From Streptomyces griseoviridis (GTDB taxonomy: Bacteria; Actinomycetota; Actinomycetes; Streptomycetales; Streptomycetaceae), in assembly GCF_005222485.1 (NCBI RefSeq), contig NZ_CP029078.1:620001-684000 (forward strand): 64,000 nt of DNA. Direction: 5' to 3'. The notes beneath the pieces are model-generated. The model was not told where the DNA came from. It worked only from the letters and a program-made list of their open reading frames with translations, and ran no database searches. The translations under genes and the position numbers were made by a program. Positions 56,995 to 64,000 of this stretch are shown piece by piece (the stretch's first letter is position 1; each line of letters starts with the position of its first letter).

Positions 56995-57984
56995 GTGTCC
57001 TGGTCGAGCGGACCCGTTCTGCGTACCCGACGGCTTGTGTTGGAGCCGATCCACCGCGAGGACAGCGACGATCTCTTCGAGACCGTGGTCAGCCAGGACA
57101 GCGTCATGAGATGGCTGGCGACCGGCCGGGCGGACAGTCGGTCCGCGGCCGAAGCCATGTGTGCCGACCACGTCGCTCACTGGGCACGGCACGGGTACGG
57201 CGACTTCGCGGTCAGGGAGGCCGCGACGCGCTCGTTCCTCGGCCGGGTGGGACTGCGCAATCGGCCCGAACACGGAGTCGACCTGGGTTTCGCGCTGCAC
57301 CCGCGTGCCCAGGGTCGCGGGATCGCGGGTGAGGCCGGCCGCGCGTGCCTGGACCTGGCGTTCGGCCGGCTCGGCCTCCCCGCCGTCCTCGCGTTCGTCC
57401 TGCCGGCAAACGCGGCCTCGATCGCGCTGCTGCGCCGTCTGGGAGCCCGCGCGGACGGGACCGTCCAGTCAAGTGGCCTGGAGTGTCTGCGCTACCGGTT
57501 CGAGCCCGATGCCACGGTCCGACCGGACGCGCCCCGCTCCCCCGGACACCTCGGAGACGGTGGCGAACTCCGTCTCGTCCGAGCGGACGATCGGCACACC
57601 CTCACCGCGGTCTCCGACGGCCGACCGGTCGCCTCCGTGGAATGGCTGTTGCGGGACATGGCCTTCGACGGAGTGCCGCGCCGCGCCGCCGGGTTGGGAG
57701 AGGTGCGGACGCACTCCGCGTATCGAGACCGCAGCCTCGACCGGACCATGGTCAGCGTCGCGGTCGAGCACGCCCGAACTGGCGGCGCCGAGACGGTCGT
57801 TCTGCTTCCCCGCCCCGAACTGGTCCCGTTCTACGTACAGATGGGGTGGAGCCGCCTCTCCGTGCCCGTCACCGCCGAACAGCCCGACGGCGGGCGGGCC
57901 CGGTCTCTGGACGCGATGTTCTACGATCTGAACGGCCGGACGCACCTGGCCTCCGCTGTGGACCTGCGGGGCCTGCCCTTCTGA
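56995..57984 (+). CDS. Double GNAT-domain acetyltransferase
   Basis: A 329-residue protein. The N-terminal half (about 1-175) is a RimJ/RimL-like GNAT: LRTRRLVLEPIHREDSDDL, FLGRVGLRNRPEHGVDLGFALHPRAQGRGIAGEAGRACLDLAF, and VLPANAASIALLRRLGA. The C-terminal half (about 185-320) looks like a second, shorter GNAT (LRLVRADDRHTLTAV, THSAYRDRSLDRTMVSVAVEHARTGGAETVVLLP, ELVPFYVQMGWSRLSVPV). Only the first half has a complete RGRGIA-like CoA loop. The GTG start at 56995 has GAGGAG upstream. Confidence 0.82.
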   Translation: MSWSSGPVLRTRRLVLEPIHREDSDDLFETVVSQDSVMRWLATGRADSRSAAEAMCADHVAHWARHGYGDFAVREAATRSFLGRVGLRNRPEHGVDLGFALHPRAQGRGIAGEAGRACLDLAFGRLGLPAVLAFVLPANAASIALLRRLGARADGTVQSSGLECLRYRFEPDATVRPDAPRSPGHLGDGGELRLVRADDRHTLTAVSDGRPVASVEWLLRDMAFDGVPRRAAGLGEVRTHSAYRDRSLDRTMVSVAVEHARTGGAETVVLLPRPELVPFYVQMGWSRLSVPVTAEQPDGGRARSLDAMFYDLNGRTHLASAVDLRGLPF

Positions 57985-58058
57985 CGGGTTCCGGACGCCG
58001 GCTCAACGGTCGTGGGAACCCGCCGGGACAGACGGCCGCGGAGAAGACACTGCGCGCC

Positions 58059-58439
58059 TCAGTCTCCGTGCCCGTTCGGCTCCGGGGTGGTGTCGAGTGC
58101 GTCGAGTACCGCGTCGGCGTTCTCTCTCGCCCACTCGGTCAGGGTGTGGATCGGGTCGATGAGGCTCGCGCCGAGCGGGGTCAGTTCGTATTCGACGCGG
58201 GGTGGGACCTCGGCGTACGCGTGGCGGCTGACGAGTCCGTGTGCCTCCAGGCGTCGCAGGGTCTGGGTGAGCATCTTGCGGGAGATGCCGCCGATCAGCT
58301 CGATCAGCTCGCCGTGCCGCACCGGGCCTCTGCTGAGGCCGTAGAGCACGACCGCCGTCCACTTGTCGGCGAGGAGTTCGACCGTCAGACGTGCCGGGCA
58401 GTCGGCGAGGAAGGGACCGCCGGGACCGAATCCGCTCAT
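58059..58439 (-). CDS. HxlR family winged-helix regulator
   Basis: A 126-residue MarR-like regulator: DCPARLTVELLADKWTAVVLYGLSRGPVRHGELIELIGGISRKMLTQTLRRLEAHGLVSRH, then PPRVEYELTPLGASL. Cys in the N-terminal ADCPARL position is the conserved HxlR cysteine that can sense redox or aldehydes. It is divergent from a quinone oxidoreductase-like gene across 78 bp, the common HxlR/target arrangement. Confidence 0.92.
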   Translation of the reverse strand: MSGFGPGGPFLADCPARLTVELLADKWTAVVLYGLSRGPVRHGELIELIGGISRKMLTQTLRRLEAHGLVSRHAYAEVPPRVEYELTPLGASLIDPIHTLTEWARENADAVLDALDTTPEPNGHGD

Positions 58440-58448
58440 GGCGCCTAA

Positions 58449-58464
58449 GGTACCTGCTGGTTCC
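58449..58464. promoter_or_regulatory. Candidate HxlR operator half-sites
   Basis: GGTACC (58449-58454) and GGTTCC (58459-58464), a 10-bp spaced direct pair, lie in the 78-bp divergent region. Near-identical half-sites one helical turn apart fit a dimeric winged-helix regulator. Confidence 0.35.
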
Positions 58465-58517
58465 CGTCGGATATCTAGCCTGGGTCTCTCCCCCTTTTTT
58501 CCAGAGCCAGGAGAGTC

Positions 58518-59471
58518 ATGCGAGCCATCACGCAGCAGACGTTCGGCGGTCCCGAGGTGCTCACCGTCGTGGACGTGCCCGAGCCACGGGCGCTGCCCAC
58601 CGAGGTCCTCGTACGTGTCGAGGCGATCGGTCTCAACCCGCTGGAGGGGCGGCTGCGCTCCGGTGAGTTCCCGTTGCTCGGTCAGCCGCCCTTCATCCTC
58701 GGCTGGGACGTCAGCGGCGTGGTCGAGGAGGCGCGGACGGACCGGTTCAGGCCCGGCGACGAGGTGTTCGGGATGCCGCTGTTCCCGCGGGCGGCGAGCG
58801 CGTACGCCGAGGTCGTGTCGGCGCCCGCGCTGCACCTGGAGCGCAAGCCGGCATCGCTCTCGCACATCGAGGCGTCGGCGCTGCCGGTCGTCGGGCTGAC
58901 GGCGTGGCAGGGGCTCGTCGACCTCGCCGGTGTGCGCGAGGGCGACCGCGTCCTGGTCCACGGCGGTGGCGGCGGGGTCGGTCATGTCGCGATCCAGATC
59001 GCGAAAGCGCTCGGCGCGCATGTGATCACGACCGCCGCCGGGAGCAAGCGGGAGTTCGTGGAGGGGTTCGGCGCCGACGAGGTGATCGACTACACGGCGG
59101 TCGACTTCGCCGAGGCGGTCCGCGGCATCGACGTCGTGCTCGACACGATCGGCGGCGACGCCGTCGAGCGGTCGCTCGCCGTGCTCAGGCCCGGCGGTCA
59201 CCTGGTGACGGCGGTCGCCGAGGAGGACCTGCGGCTCGTCGCCAGGTACGAGGCGGCCGGCATGCGCTTCAGCGGCATCGCGGTGGACCCCGATCCGGTC
59301 GCCCTGCGCGCTCTCGTCGACCTCGTCGAACAGGGCAGGCTCAGGGTCCATGTGGAGGAGACGTTCCCGTTCGAGCGGGTCGCCGACGCGCACCGGCTGC
59401 TCGACGCCGGTCACCTGCGGGGCAAGCTCGTCCTCACCGTCCGGCCCCAGGGCGGGACGTCACGCGGGTGA
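58518..59471 (+). CDS. NADP-dependent quinone oxidoreductase-like (MDR, zinc-free)
   Basis: A 317-residue medium-chain dehydrogenase. MRAITQQTFGGPEVLTVVDVP at the N-terminus and the substrate-domain ILGWDVSGVVEEARTDRFRPGDEVFGM; the cofactor domain has VLVHGGGGGVGHVAIQIAKALGA and VIDYTAVDF. The catalytic-zinc cysteines of alcohol dehydrogenases are absent, as in Qor-type reductases. It is divergent from the HxlR regulator. GCCAGGAGAG provides a ribosome site. Confidence 0.9.
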   Translation: MRAITQQTFGGPEVLTVVDVPEPRALPTEVLVRVEAIGLNPLEGRLRSGEFPLLGQPPFILGWDVSGVVEEARTDRFRPGDEVFGMPLFPRAASAYAEVVSAPALHLERKPASLSHIEASALPVVGLTAWQGLVDLAGVREGDRVLVHGGGGGVGHVAIQIAKALGAHVITTAAGSKREFVEGFGADEVIDYTAVDFAEAVRGIDVVLDTIGGDAVERSLAVLRPGGHLVTAVAEEDLRLVARYEAAGMRFSGIAVDPDPVALRALVDLVEQGRLRVHVEETFPFERVADAHRLLDAGHLRGKLVLTVRPQGGTSRG

Positions 59472-59510
59472 GCCCGGCGCGTCGCCGACCGCGAGGCGTC
59501 CCGGCCGGGG

Positions 59511-60182
59511 TCACAGCAGGCGCAGGACGCCGACGACCTTGCCGAGGATCCTGACGTCGTCGCCCGGGATGGGCTGGTAGGCGGGGTTGCGGGGCATCAG
59601 CGACACCTGCCCGTCCTGTCGGCGCAGCACCTTGACGGTGGCGCCGTCGTCCAGGAGCGCGGCGACGATGTCGCCGTGGTCGGCGCTGTCCTGCCGGCGG
59701 ACGGTCACGATGTCGCCGTCGCAGATCGCCGCGTCGATCATGCTGTCGCCCGACACGGTCAGGGCGAACAGGTCGCCGTCGCCGACGATCTGGCGGGGCA
59801 GCGCGTAGACGTCCTCGATCATCTCGTCGGCGAGCAGCGGGGCGCCGGCGGCGATCGTGCCGACCAGGGGGACGTCGACGCTCTGGTCGTTCCTGGTGCT
59901 GAGGTCGGGTGCCCAGGTGGGCCGGACGCGGTAGGCGCGGGGGCGTTTCGGGTCGCGGTAGAGGACGCCCTTGCGCTCCAGGGCCGCCAGTTGGTGGGCG
60001 ACGGACGAGGTGCTGGCGAGGTCGACCGCCTGGCCGATCTCCCGCATCGACGGCGGGTAGCCCTGCCGGTCGACCGCTTCGGTGATGCAGCGGACGATGG
60101 CCGACTGACGGACCGTCAGCTCTCCCCCGTCGCTCCGGGACCCCGGGGGTCGTCCCCGGCGGGCGGGCGGCCTGTTCTCCAT
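59511..60182 (-). CDS. lexA: LexA-type repressor/protease
   Basis: A 223-residue LexA homologue. The N-terminal winged helix has [44 protein letters not shown]. The cleavage site AG (Ala112-Gly113, in [13 protein letters not shown]), Ser147 in [10 protein letters not shown] and Lys184 in ATVKVLRR complete the self-cleaving domain. The C-terminus reads [17 protein letters not shown]. It is shorter than the usual Streptomyces LexA and lacks its long N-terminal leader, so it may be a second paralogue rather than the main SOS repressor. Confidence 0.88.
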   Translation of the reverse strand: MENRPPARRGRPPGSRSDGGELTVRQSAIVRCITEAVDRQGYPPSMREIGQAVDLASTSSVAHQLAALERKGVLYRDPKRPRAYRVRPTWAPDLSTRNDQSVDVPLVGTIAAGAPLLADEMIEDVYALPRQIVGDGDLFALTVSGDSMIDAAICDGDIVTVRRQDSADHGDIVAALLDDGATVKVLRRQDGQVSLMPRNPAYQPIPGDDVRILGKVVGVLRLL

Positions 60183-60251
60183 CGCCGCTGTCTCCTTACT
60201 CCGTGCAAGATCTCGCGGAAGTCGACTTTATCCCGTCCCGTGGCGCAAATG

Positions 60252-60265
60252 GAACACGGATTCGA
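60252..60265. promoter_or_regulatory. Weak SOS-box-like motif upstream of lexA
   Basis: GAACACGGATTCGA carries GAAC-N4-ATTC, one base from the actinobacterial GAAC-N4-GTTC SOS box. It lies 70 bp upstream of the LexA-type start, a sensible autoregulatory position, but the mismatch keeps this tentative. Confidence 0.3.
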
Positions 60266-60364
60266 CGTAAGGGGCCCGATACCCACCGATCCACAGGGAG
60301 GCGACGGCGGGAGGGCGGGGCGGCGGGGCCCCCGGCCAGCCCGCCGCCTCCAGGGTCGAGCGGC

Positions 60365-61375
60365 TCAGCTCGCGGTCAGGTGCGCGGCCCACTTCTCCCG
60401 CCAGGCCAGGGCGTCCCGCACCCCGTCAGCGATACTCAACTGGGCCTTCCAGCCGAGGAGTCGGCGTGCGGTGTCGTTGCCGGCGCAGCAGCCGATCACA
60501 TCTCCCGGGCGCGGGGCGGCCTCACGGACGTCGAGGGTCTCACCGACGGCTTCTTCGAAGGCGGCCACCAGTTCACGGACGGTCGTGCCCGTTCCCGTGC
60601 CGATGTTGATGACCCGGTAGCGGTCGTCGGCGGTGGGTTCGACGACGTCGTCGAAGCGGGTGAGGGCCGCGACATGGGCCTCGGCGAGGTCCCAGACGTG
60701 GATGTAGTCACGGATGCCGCTGCCGTCGCGGGTCGCCCAGTCGACTCCCGTGATGGTGAGCGGCGTTCCCTGGGTGTGCGCCTCGATGAGCTTGCCGAGC
60801 GCGTGGCTCGGCTGCGGGTTCTGCAGTCCGGTGCGCAGGCGCGGGTCGGCTCCGATCGGGTTGAAGTAGCGCAGGGCGATGACCCGCACCGGGGCCGCGA
60901 CGGTCCAGTCCTGGAGGACCTGTTCCATCATCTGCTTGGTCCGCGCGTAGGGGCTCGCCGCGCCCACGGACGACGATTCGTCGACGCGGACGGCGTCGGT
61001 GGGCGCGTAGATCGAGGCGGAGCTGCTGAACACCACCCGCCGGCAGCGGTTGCGCTGGAGGGAGTCGAGGAGGTCGACGGTCTTCGCGACGTTCTCGCGG
61101 TAGTAACGCAGCGGCTCCGCGACGGAGTCGGGGACGACGATCTTCGCCGCGCAGTGCAGCGTCGCGCCGATGTCGGGATGGTCGGCGAAGACCCGGTCCA
61201 CGAGTGCGCCGTCGGCGATGTCCCCCTCGTAGAACGCGCGGCCGTCGCCGACGAACTCGCGGCGTCCGGTGGAGAGGTCGTCGAGGACGACGGGCACGAC
61301 CCCCTGGTCGGCGAGGGCGGAGGCGACGGTGCTGCCGATGTAACCGGCACCACCGGTGATCAAGACCTTGTTCAT
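60365..61375 (-). CDS. galE: UDP-glucose 4-epimerase
   Basis: A 336-residue NAD-dependent epimerase interconverting UDP-glucose and UDP-galactose. NAD motif VLITGGAGYIGSTV at the N-terminus; HCAAKIVVPDSVAEPLRYYRENV, VVFSSSASIYAPTDAVRVDE and SPYARTKQMMEQVLQD (Ser and Tyr-x3-Lys catalytic triad); RYFNPIGADP; DGSGIRDYIHVWDLAEAHVAAL; NIGTGTGTTVRELV. GalE length is about 335 residues, and all motifs match. No galT or galK is adjacent, so it may supply sugars for wall or exopolysaccharide. Confidence 0.93.
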   Translation of the reverse strand: MNKVLITGGAGYIGSTVASALADQGVVPVVLDDLSTGRREFVGDGRAFYEGDIADGALVDRVFADHPDIGATLHCAAKIVVPDSVAEPLRYYRENVAKTVDLLDSLQRNRCRRVVFSSSASIYAPTDAVRVDESSSVGAASPYARTKQMMEQVLQDWTVAAPVRVIALRYFNPIGADPRLRTGLQNPQPSHALGKLIEAHTQGTPLTITGVDWATRDGSGIRDYIHVWDLAEAHVAALTRFDDVVEPTADDRYRVINIGTGTGTTVRELVAAFEEAVGETLDVREAAPRPGDVIGCCAGNDTARRLLGWKAQLSIADGVRDALAWREKWAAHLTAS

Positions 61376-61518
61376 GCCCTGGATTCTCTCCCGGCGGGAG
61401 CGGACGGCACGGGAGACCGGAGGACGGCGGGTTCCCGCTCCCGCCGGACGCCGGGTTCTCGTCCACCCCGGCCGGGGGGAGGGTGCGCGGGCAGGGGTTC
61501 AGGATGCGCGGGCCGGGG

Positions 61519-62148
61519 TCACGGCGTGCGGGCCCTGAGGTGGGCCCGTTCTCCCTGGGCGCCGAAGAGGATCAGGAGTTCCACGGTGCGTCGGTCGTCG
61601 GGGCCGAGCCAGTGCGGCACGCGGGTGTCGAACTCGGCGGCTTCACCGGCCTTGAGGATCACTGTCTCGTCGCCGAGCAGCAGGCGCAGGCGGCCTGCCA
61701 GGACGTAGACCCATTCGAAGCCCTCGTGGGTGCGCAGCCGCGGTTCGGTGCCGGGCCTGGGCGGGATGAGGAGCTTGTGGGCCTGGACGCCTCCGGGCCG
61801 GCTGAGCGGTACGAAGGTCATCCCGTCGCGGGTGACCGGTCTGAGGTGGATCCGGGGGTCCCCGGTGCGGGGAGCGCCGACCAGGTCGTCCAGGGGAACG
61901 GCGTAGACCTCGGCGAGCGGCAGAAGCATGTCGAGGGTCGGTTTCCGGGTACCGCCTTCGAGCCGGGAGAGGGTGCTCTCGTTGATGCCGGTCCGCTCCG
62001 CGAGGACGGCCAGCGTCAGGCCGTGCCGTCGCCGCAGATCCCGCAGTCGAGGCCCCACCGCGGCCAGCCGCTCCTGCCTGTCACCCTTCGCGCCCTTCGC
62101 ACCCTTCTCGCCTTTGTCACCCTTCTCGCCGCCCATGCTCCCCAGCAT
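61519..62148 (-). CDS. XRE-cupin transcriptional regulator with collagen-like leader
   Basis: A 209-residue XRE regulator. An unusual leader of GEKGDKGEKGAKGAKGD triplets (about residues 7-23) precedes the HTH (LRDLRRRHGLTLAVLAERTGINESTLSRLEGGTRKPTLDMLLPLAE). The C-terminal cupin has EGFEWVYVLAGRLRLLLGDETVILKAGEAAEFDTRVPHWLG with His/Glu metal-type positions. Starts at 62148 (MLGSMGGEKG) or 62136 (MGGEKG) are both possible and neither has a strong ribosome site. It is divergent from a methyltransferase gene, its likely target. Confidence 0.85.
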   Translation of the reverse strand: MLGSMGGEKGDKGEKGAKGAKGDRQERLAAVGPRLRDLRRRHGLTLAVLAERTGINESTLSRLEGGTRKPTLDMLLPLAEVYAVPLDDLVGAPRTGDPRIHLRPVTRDGMTFVPLSRPGGVQAHKLLIPPRPGTEPRLRTHEGFEWVYVLAGRLRLLLGDETVILKAGEAAEFDTRVPHWLGPDDRRTVELLILFGAQGERAHLRARTP

Positions 62149-62264
62149 GCTGAAACGGCATGAGGCTTTGCAACTCCGGCAGTCTCCGTCGCAGTGTCGT
62201 GGCAGCGGCCCGGCCAAGCGCCCGGCACCCCGCTCCTGACCGCCCGCGTCGAAAGGCCCCGCCC

Positions 62265-62897
62265 GTGAACAGCGCCAACGAGTCCGCCGTCTTCTGGGAG
62301 AAGCACTACGCCGGCATGGACGCGCGGTGGGGCACCAAGCCCAACCCCGTCCTGACCGCCCTGCTTGCCGACCTGGCTCCCGCTCCCGGCACGTCCCTCG
62401 ACCTGGGGTGCGGCCACGGCGGCGACGCACTCTGGCTCGCCGCGCAGGGCTGGGACGTCACCGCCGTCGATGTGTCACAGACCGCCCTCGACCGGGTGGC
62501 GGCGGGCGCCGCGGCCACCGGCGTCACCGACCGGATCCACACCCGGCGGCACGACCTCGCCGAGACGTTCCCCGACGGGACCTTCGACCTGGTCACCGCC
62601 GCCTACTTCCACTCCCCGATCACCATGGCCCGCGAGCACGTCCTGCGCCGGGCCGCCGAGGCCGTAGCCCCGGGAGGACTGCTGATCGTGATCGAACACG
62701 CCTCCACCGCCCCCTGGTCCTGGCAGGCAGGCCAGGACATCCGCTACCCCACTCCCGACGACGTCATCGCCTCACTGCGGCTCGACGACACCTGGCGCGT
62801 CGAGCGGGGCGACGCACCCCAGCGCACCGCCACCGGCCCCGAGGGGCGGACCGCGACCGTCACCGACAACATCATCGCCGTCCGGCGCACCTCCTGA
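62265..62897 (+). CDS. Class I SAM-dependent methyltransferase
   Basis: A 210-residue methyltransferase: motif I LDLGCGHGGDALWLAAQGWDVTAVDVS (about 43-70), then FPDGTFDLVTAAYFHSP (motif IV region) and LRRAAEAVAPGGLLIVIEHAS (motif VI). The small size and the FWEKHYAGMDARWGTKPNPVL opening are typical of thiopurine-like or tellurite-resistance-like methyltransferases. GTG at 62265 has GAAAGG upstream; an in-frame extension to 62160 reaches into the regulator promoter and is rejected. Confidence 0.88.
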   Translation: MNSANESAVFWEKHYAGMDARWGTKPNPVLTALLADLAPAPGTSLDLGCGHGGDALWLAAQGWDVTAVDVSQTALDRVAAGAAATGVTDRIHTRRHDLAETFPDGTFDLVTAAYFHSPITMAREHVLRRAAEAVAPGGLLIVIEHASTAPWSWQAGQDIRYPTPDDVIASLRLDDTWRVERGDAPQRTATGPEGRTATVTDNIIAVRRTS

Positions 62898-63063
62898 CCC
62901 GCCGCCGAGGCGGAGCCCCCGGACGCGGCGGGATCACTCCGGGCCCGCCCACCGACCACAGGCCCGGCGGCACCCGAACTCGCCGCGCACCGGCAGGAGT
63001 TGTCCCGGCTCCGCGCGGCGTCGACGCCTAAGTAGCACCCGCAGCCGCAGTCCTGACGGTTCG

Positions 63064-63636
63064 TCAGTCGCACACCATGTCGAGGAGGCCGTCGATGAAC
63101 TCGTCAGTGGGTGGCTGCCGTACGAGCAGCCGGTAGAGCATCGCACCGATGAGCGCCTCGGACATGGCCGCGGTCGACGTGCCGGCCCGCACCTGCCCGC
63201 GGCGCACCGCGCTGTCCAGACGGGCGGTGAGGGCGGCCTCGTTGGTGGCGGTGAGGCTCTCGTAGAACCTCACCGCCACCTCGTCGCTCTCGGCCGCCGC
63301 GGCGGTGCACGCGCGGATCAGGGAGGCGTTCTCGGGCTCGGCGAGGAAATCGGCGAAGGCTCGCAACCAGGCGCGCAGGTCGTCGCGGGCCTCGCCGCTG
63401 TCCGCGATCACGGCGGTCCTGGCCGGGACGTACCCCTCCAGGATGCACTCGGCGACCAGCTCGTTCTTGGAGCGGTACCAGCGGTAGACGGTCTGCTTGC
63501 CCGCGCCGGCGGCGGTCGCGATGCGGTCGATCGACAGCTTGTCGTACCCGCTCGCCGCCAGCTCGTCCCGGGTCGCCTCCAGGATGGCCTGCCGTGCGCT
63601 CTCGCTCCGAGCACGCCCCCGCGGTGAGTCAGCCAT
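63064..63636 (-). CDS. TetR family repressor
   Basis: A 190-residue TetR protein: HTH ILEATRDELAASGYDKLSIDRIATAAGAGKQTVYRWYRSKNELVAE (about 18-63), with a C-terminal ligand domain of the TetR_C type (ALTARLDSAVRRGQVRAGTSTAAMSEALIGAMLYRLLV). It is divergent from a short-chain dehydrogenase gene across 78 bp that hold a perfect palindrome, so it probably represses that gene and itself. Confidence 0.92.
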   Translation of the reverse strand: MADSPRGRARSESARQAILEATRDELAASGYDKLSIDRIATAAGAGKQTVYRWYRSKNELVAECILEGYVPARTAVIADSGEARDDLRAWLRAFADFLAEPENASLIRACTAAAAESDEVAVRFYESLTATNEAALTARLDSAVRRGQVRAGTSTAAMSEALIGAMLYRLLVRQPPTDEFIDGLLDMVCD

Positions 63637-63676
63637 GGTGACGAGATTAGCGGGAGAGGTAGGGTGACCAAGTCAT

Positions 63677-63693
63677 CGAGACAACCTGTCTCG
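63677..63693. promoter_or_regulatory. TetR operator (17-bp palindrome)
   Basis: CGAGACAACCTGTCTCG has perfect 7-bp arms (CGAGACA/TGTCTCG) with a 3-bp centre. It is the only strong symmetric site in the divergent promoter region, 41 bp from the tetR start and 22 bp from the dehydrogenase start. Confidence 0.75.
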
Positions 63694-63714
63694 TAAATGG
63701 GCGGGAGGCGGAAC

Positions 63715-64000
63715 ATGAGCGCGAAGGTGCTGGTCATCGTCGGAGCCGGTGGCATGGGCCTGGCGGTGGCGCGCAGGCTGGGCGCGGGCCGCACGGTCCT
63801 GCTGGCCGACATCGGGCAGGACGCTCTCCGGGCCGCCGAACAGACGCTGGGCGACGAGGGCCTCACCGTGGTCACGCAGGTGGTCGACGTGACCTCGGCC
63901 GCCTCCGTCCAGCACCTGGCGCTGACCGCGCGGGCGGCGGGCGAGGTCGACCAGGTCGTGCACACCGCCGGACTGTCCCCCGTCCAGGCGCCCGCGCGGG
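63715..64000 (+). CDS. Short-chain dehydrogenase, N-terminal part (cut by window edge)
   Basis: The frame opens with ATG at 63715 (GGGAGGCGG upstream): MSAKVLVIVGAGGMGLAVARRLG, then VLLADIGQDALRAAEQTL and VVDVTSAASVQHLALTARAAGEVDQVVHTAGLSP. GAGGMGLAVA is the Rossmann Gly motif and VVHTAG is the SDR NAG-like motif. About 95 residues are present; the catalytic Tyr-x3-Lys lies beyond the edge. It is the apparent target of the divergent TetR. Confidence 0.85.
   Translation, partial: MSAKVLVIVGAGGMGLAVARRLGAGRTVLLADIGQDALRAAEQTLGDEGLTVVTQVVDVTSAASVQHLALTARAAGEVDQVVHTAGLSPVQAPAR

Overview
The window is high-GC actinobacterial chromosome, almost certainly Streptomyces. It encodes a two-domain chaplin with a sortase signal, an SsgA-like division protein, an NsdA-type TPR regulator, a DUF397 protein, SpoIIE-type PP2C phosphatases with a STAS partner, and a kinase-TPR fusion. 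G/C dominates third codon positions and many starts are GTG.

Layout. 1-16.5 kb is housekeeping and developmental: GNAT acetyltransferase, chaplin, secreted tripeptidyl aminopeptidase, eRF1-like protein, Gfo/Idh/MocA dehydrogenase, SsgA-like protein, PAS-PP2C phosphatase, NsdA-like regulator, phosphotransferase, secreted amidase and a universal stress protein. 16.6-30.7 kb is an acyl-CoA catabolic island: two thiolase-fold lipid-transfer proteins, a double DUF35 protein and a crotonase (one operon with 4-bp overlaps), a divergent acyl-CoA synthetase, a membrane sulfatase, phenylacetate-CoA ligase, and an operon of a nitronate-monooxygenase/IpdC-like protein plus two more synthetases. It resembles actinobacterial steroid or aromatic side-chain pathways. 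Two promoter regions share a CTGAC/T-N5-GTCAG palindrome, and a KstR-like site (TNNAACNNGTTNNA) lies upstream of an acyl-CoA dehydrogenase at 48.5 kb. 30.8-36.9 kb holds a frameshifted XRE regulator, an SDR, an FAD oxidoreductase, an 18-copy 8-bp minisatellite and a Ser/Thr kinase with nine TPR-like repeats.

37,341-47,287 is the most interesting part: a degenerate Tn7/Tn5053-like transposon. Its ends are inverted (TGTGAC-N9-TAGTTGGCAC, with a second TAGTTGGCAC inside each end), CGCGCG flanks both sides, and the right end lies 6 bp past the stop codon of an acyl-CoA dehydrogenase gene. It carries a frameshifted tniQ, a 3' fragment of a tniB-like ATPase gene and no recognisable transposase. Cargo is defence-like: a decayed fragment with a PIWI/Argonaute C-terminus, a tightly coupled gene pair (a 1525-residue SF1 helicase with a C-terminal PD-(D/E)XK nuclease, plus an AbiJ-like/HEPN protein), and a triple-S1 RNA-binding protein. 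The helicase-HEPN pair is the best candidate for an undescribed system.

47.3-64 kb returns to ordinary genes: acyl-CoA dehydrogenase, a histidine-phosphatase-fold protein lacking its catalytic histidines, a Cys-rich four-helix protein, a UvrA2/DrrC-like ATPase, VOC and EEP proteins, a STAS-phosphatase pair, a GNAT, a divergent HxlR/oxidoreductase pair, a LexA-type repressor, GalE, an XRE-cupin regulator, a methyltransferase, and a divergent TetR/SDR pair with a clear palindromic operator. Both window edges cut genes.
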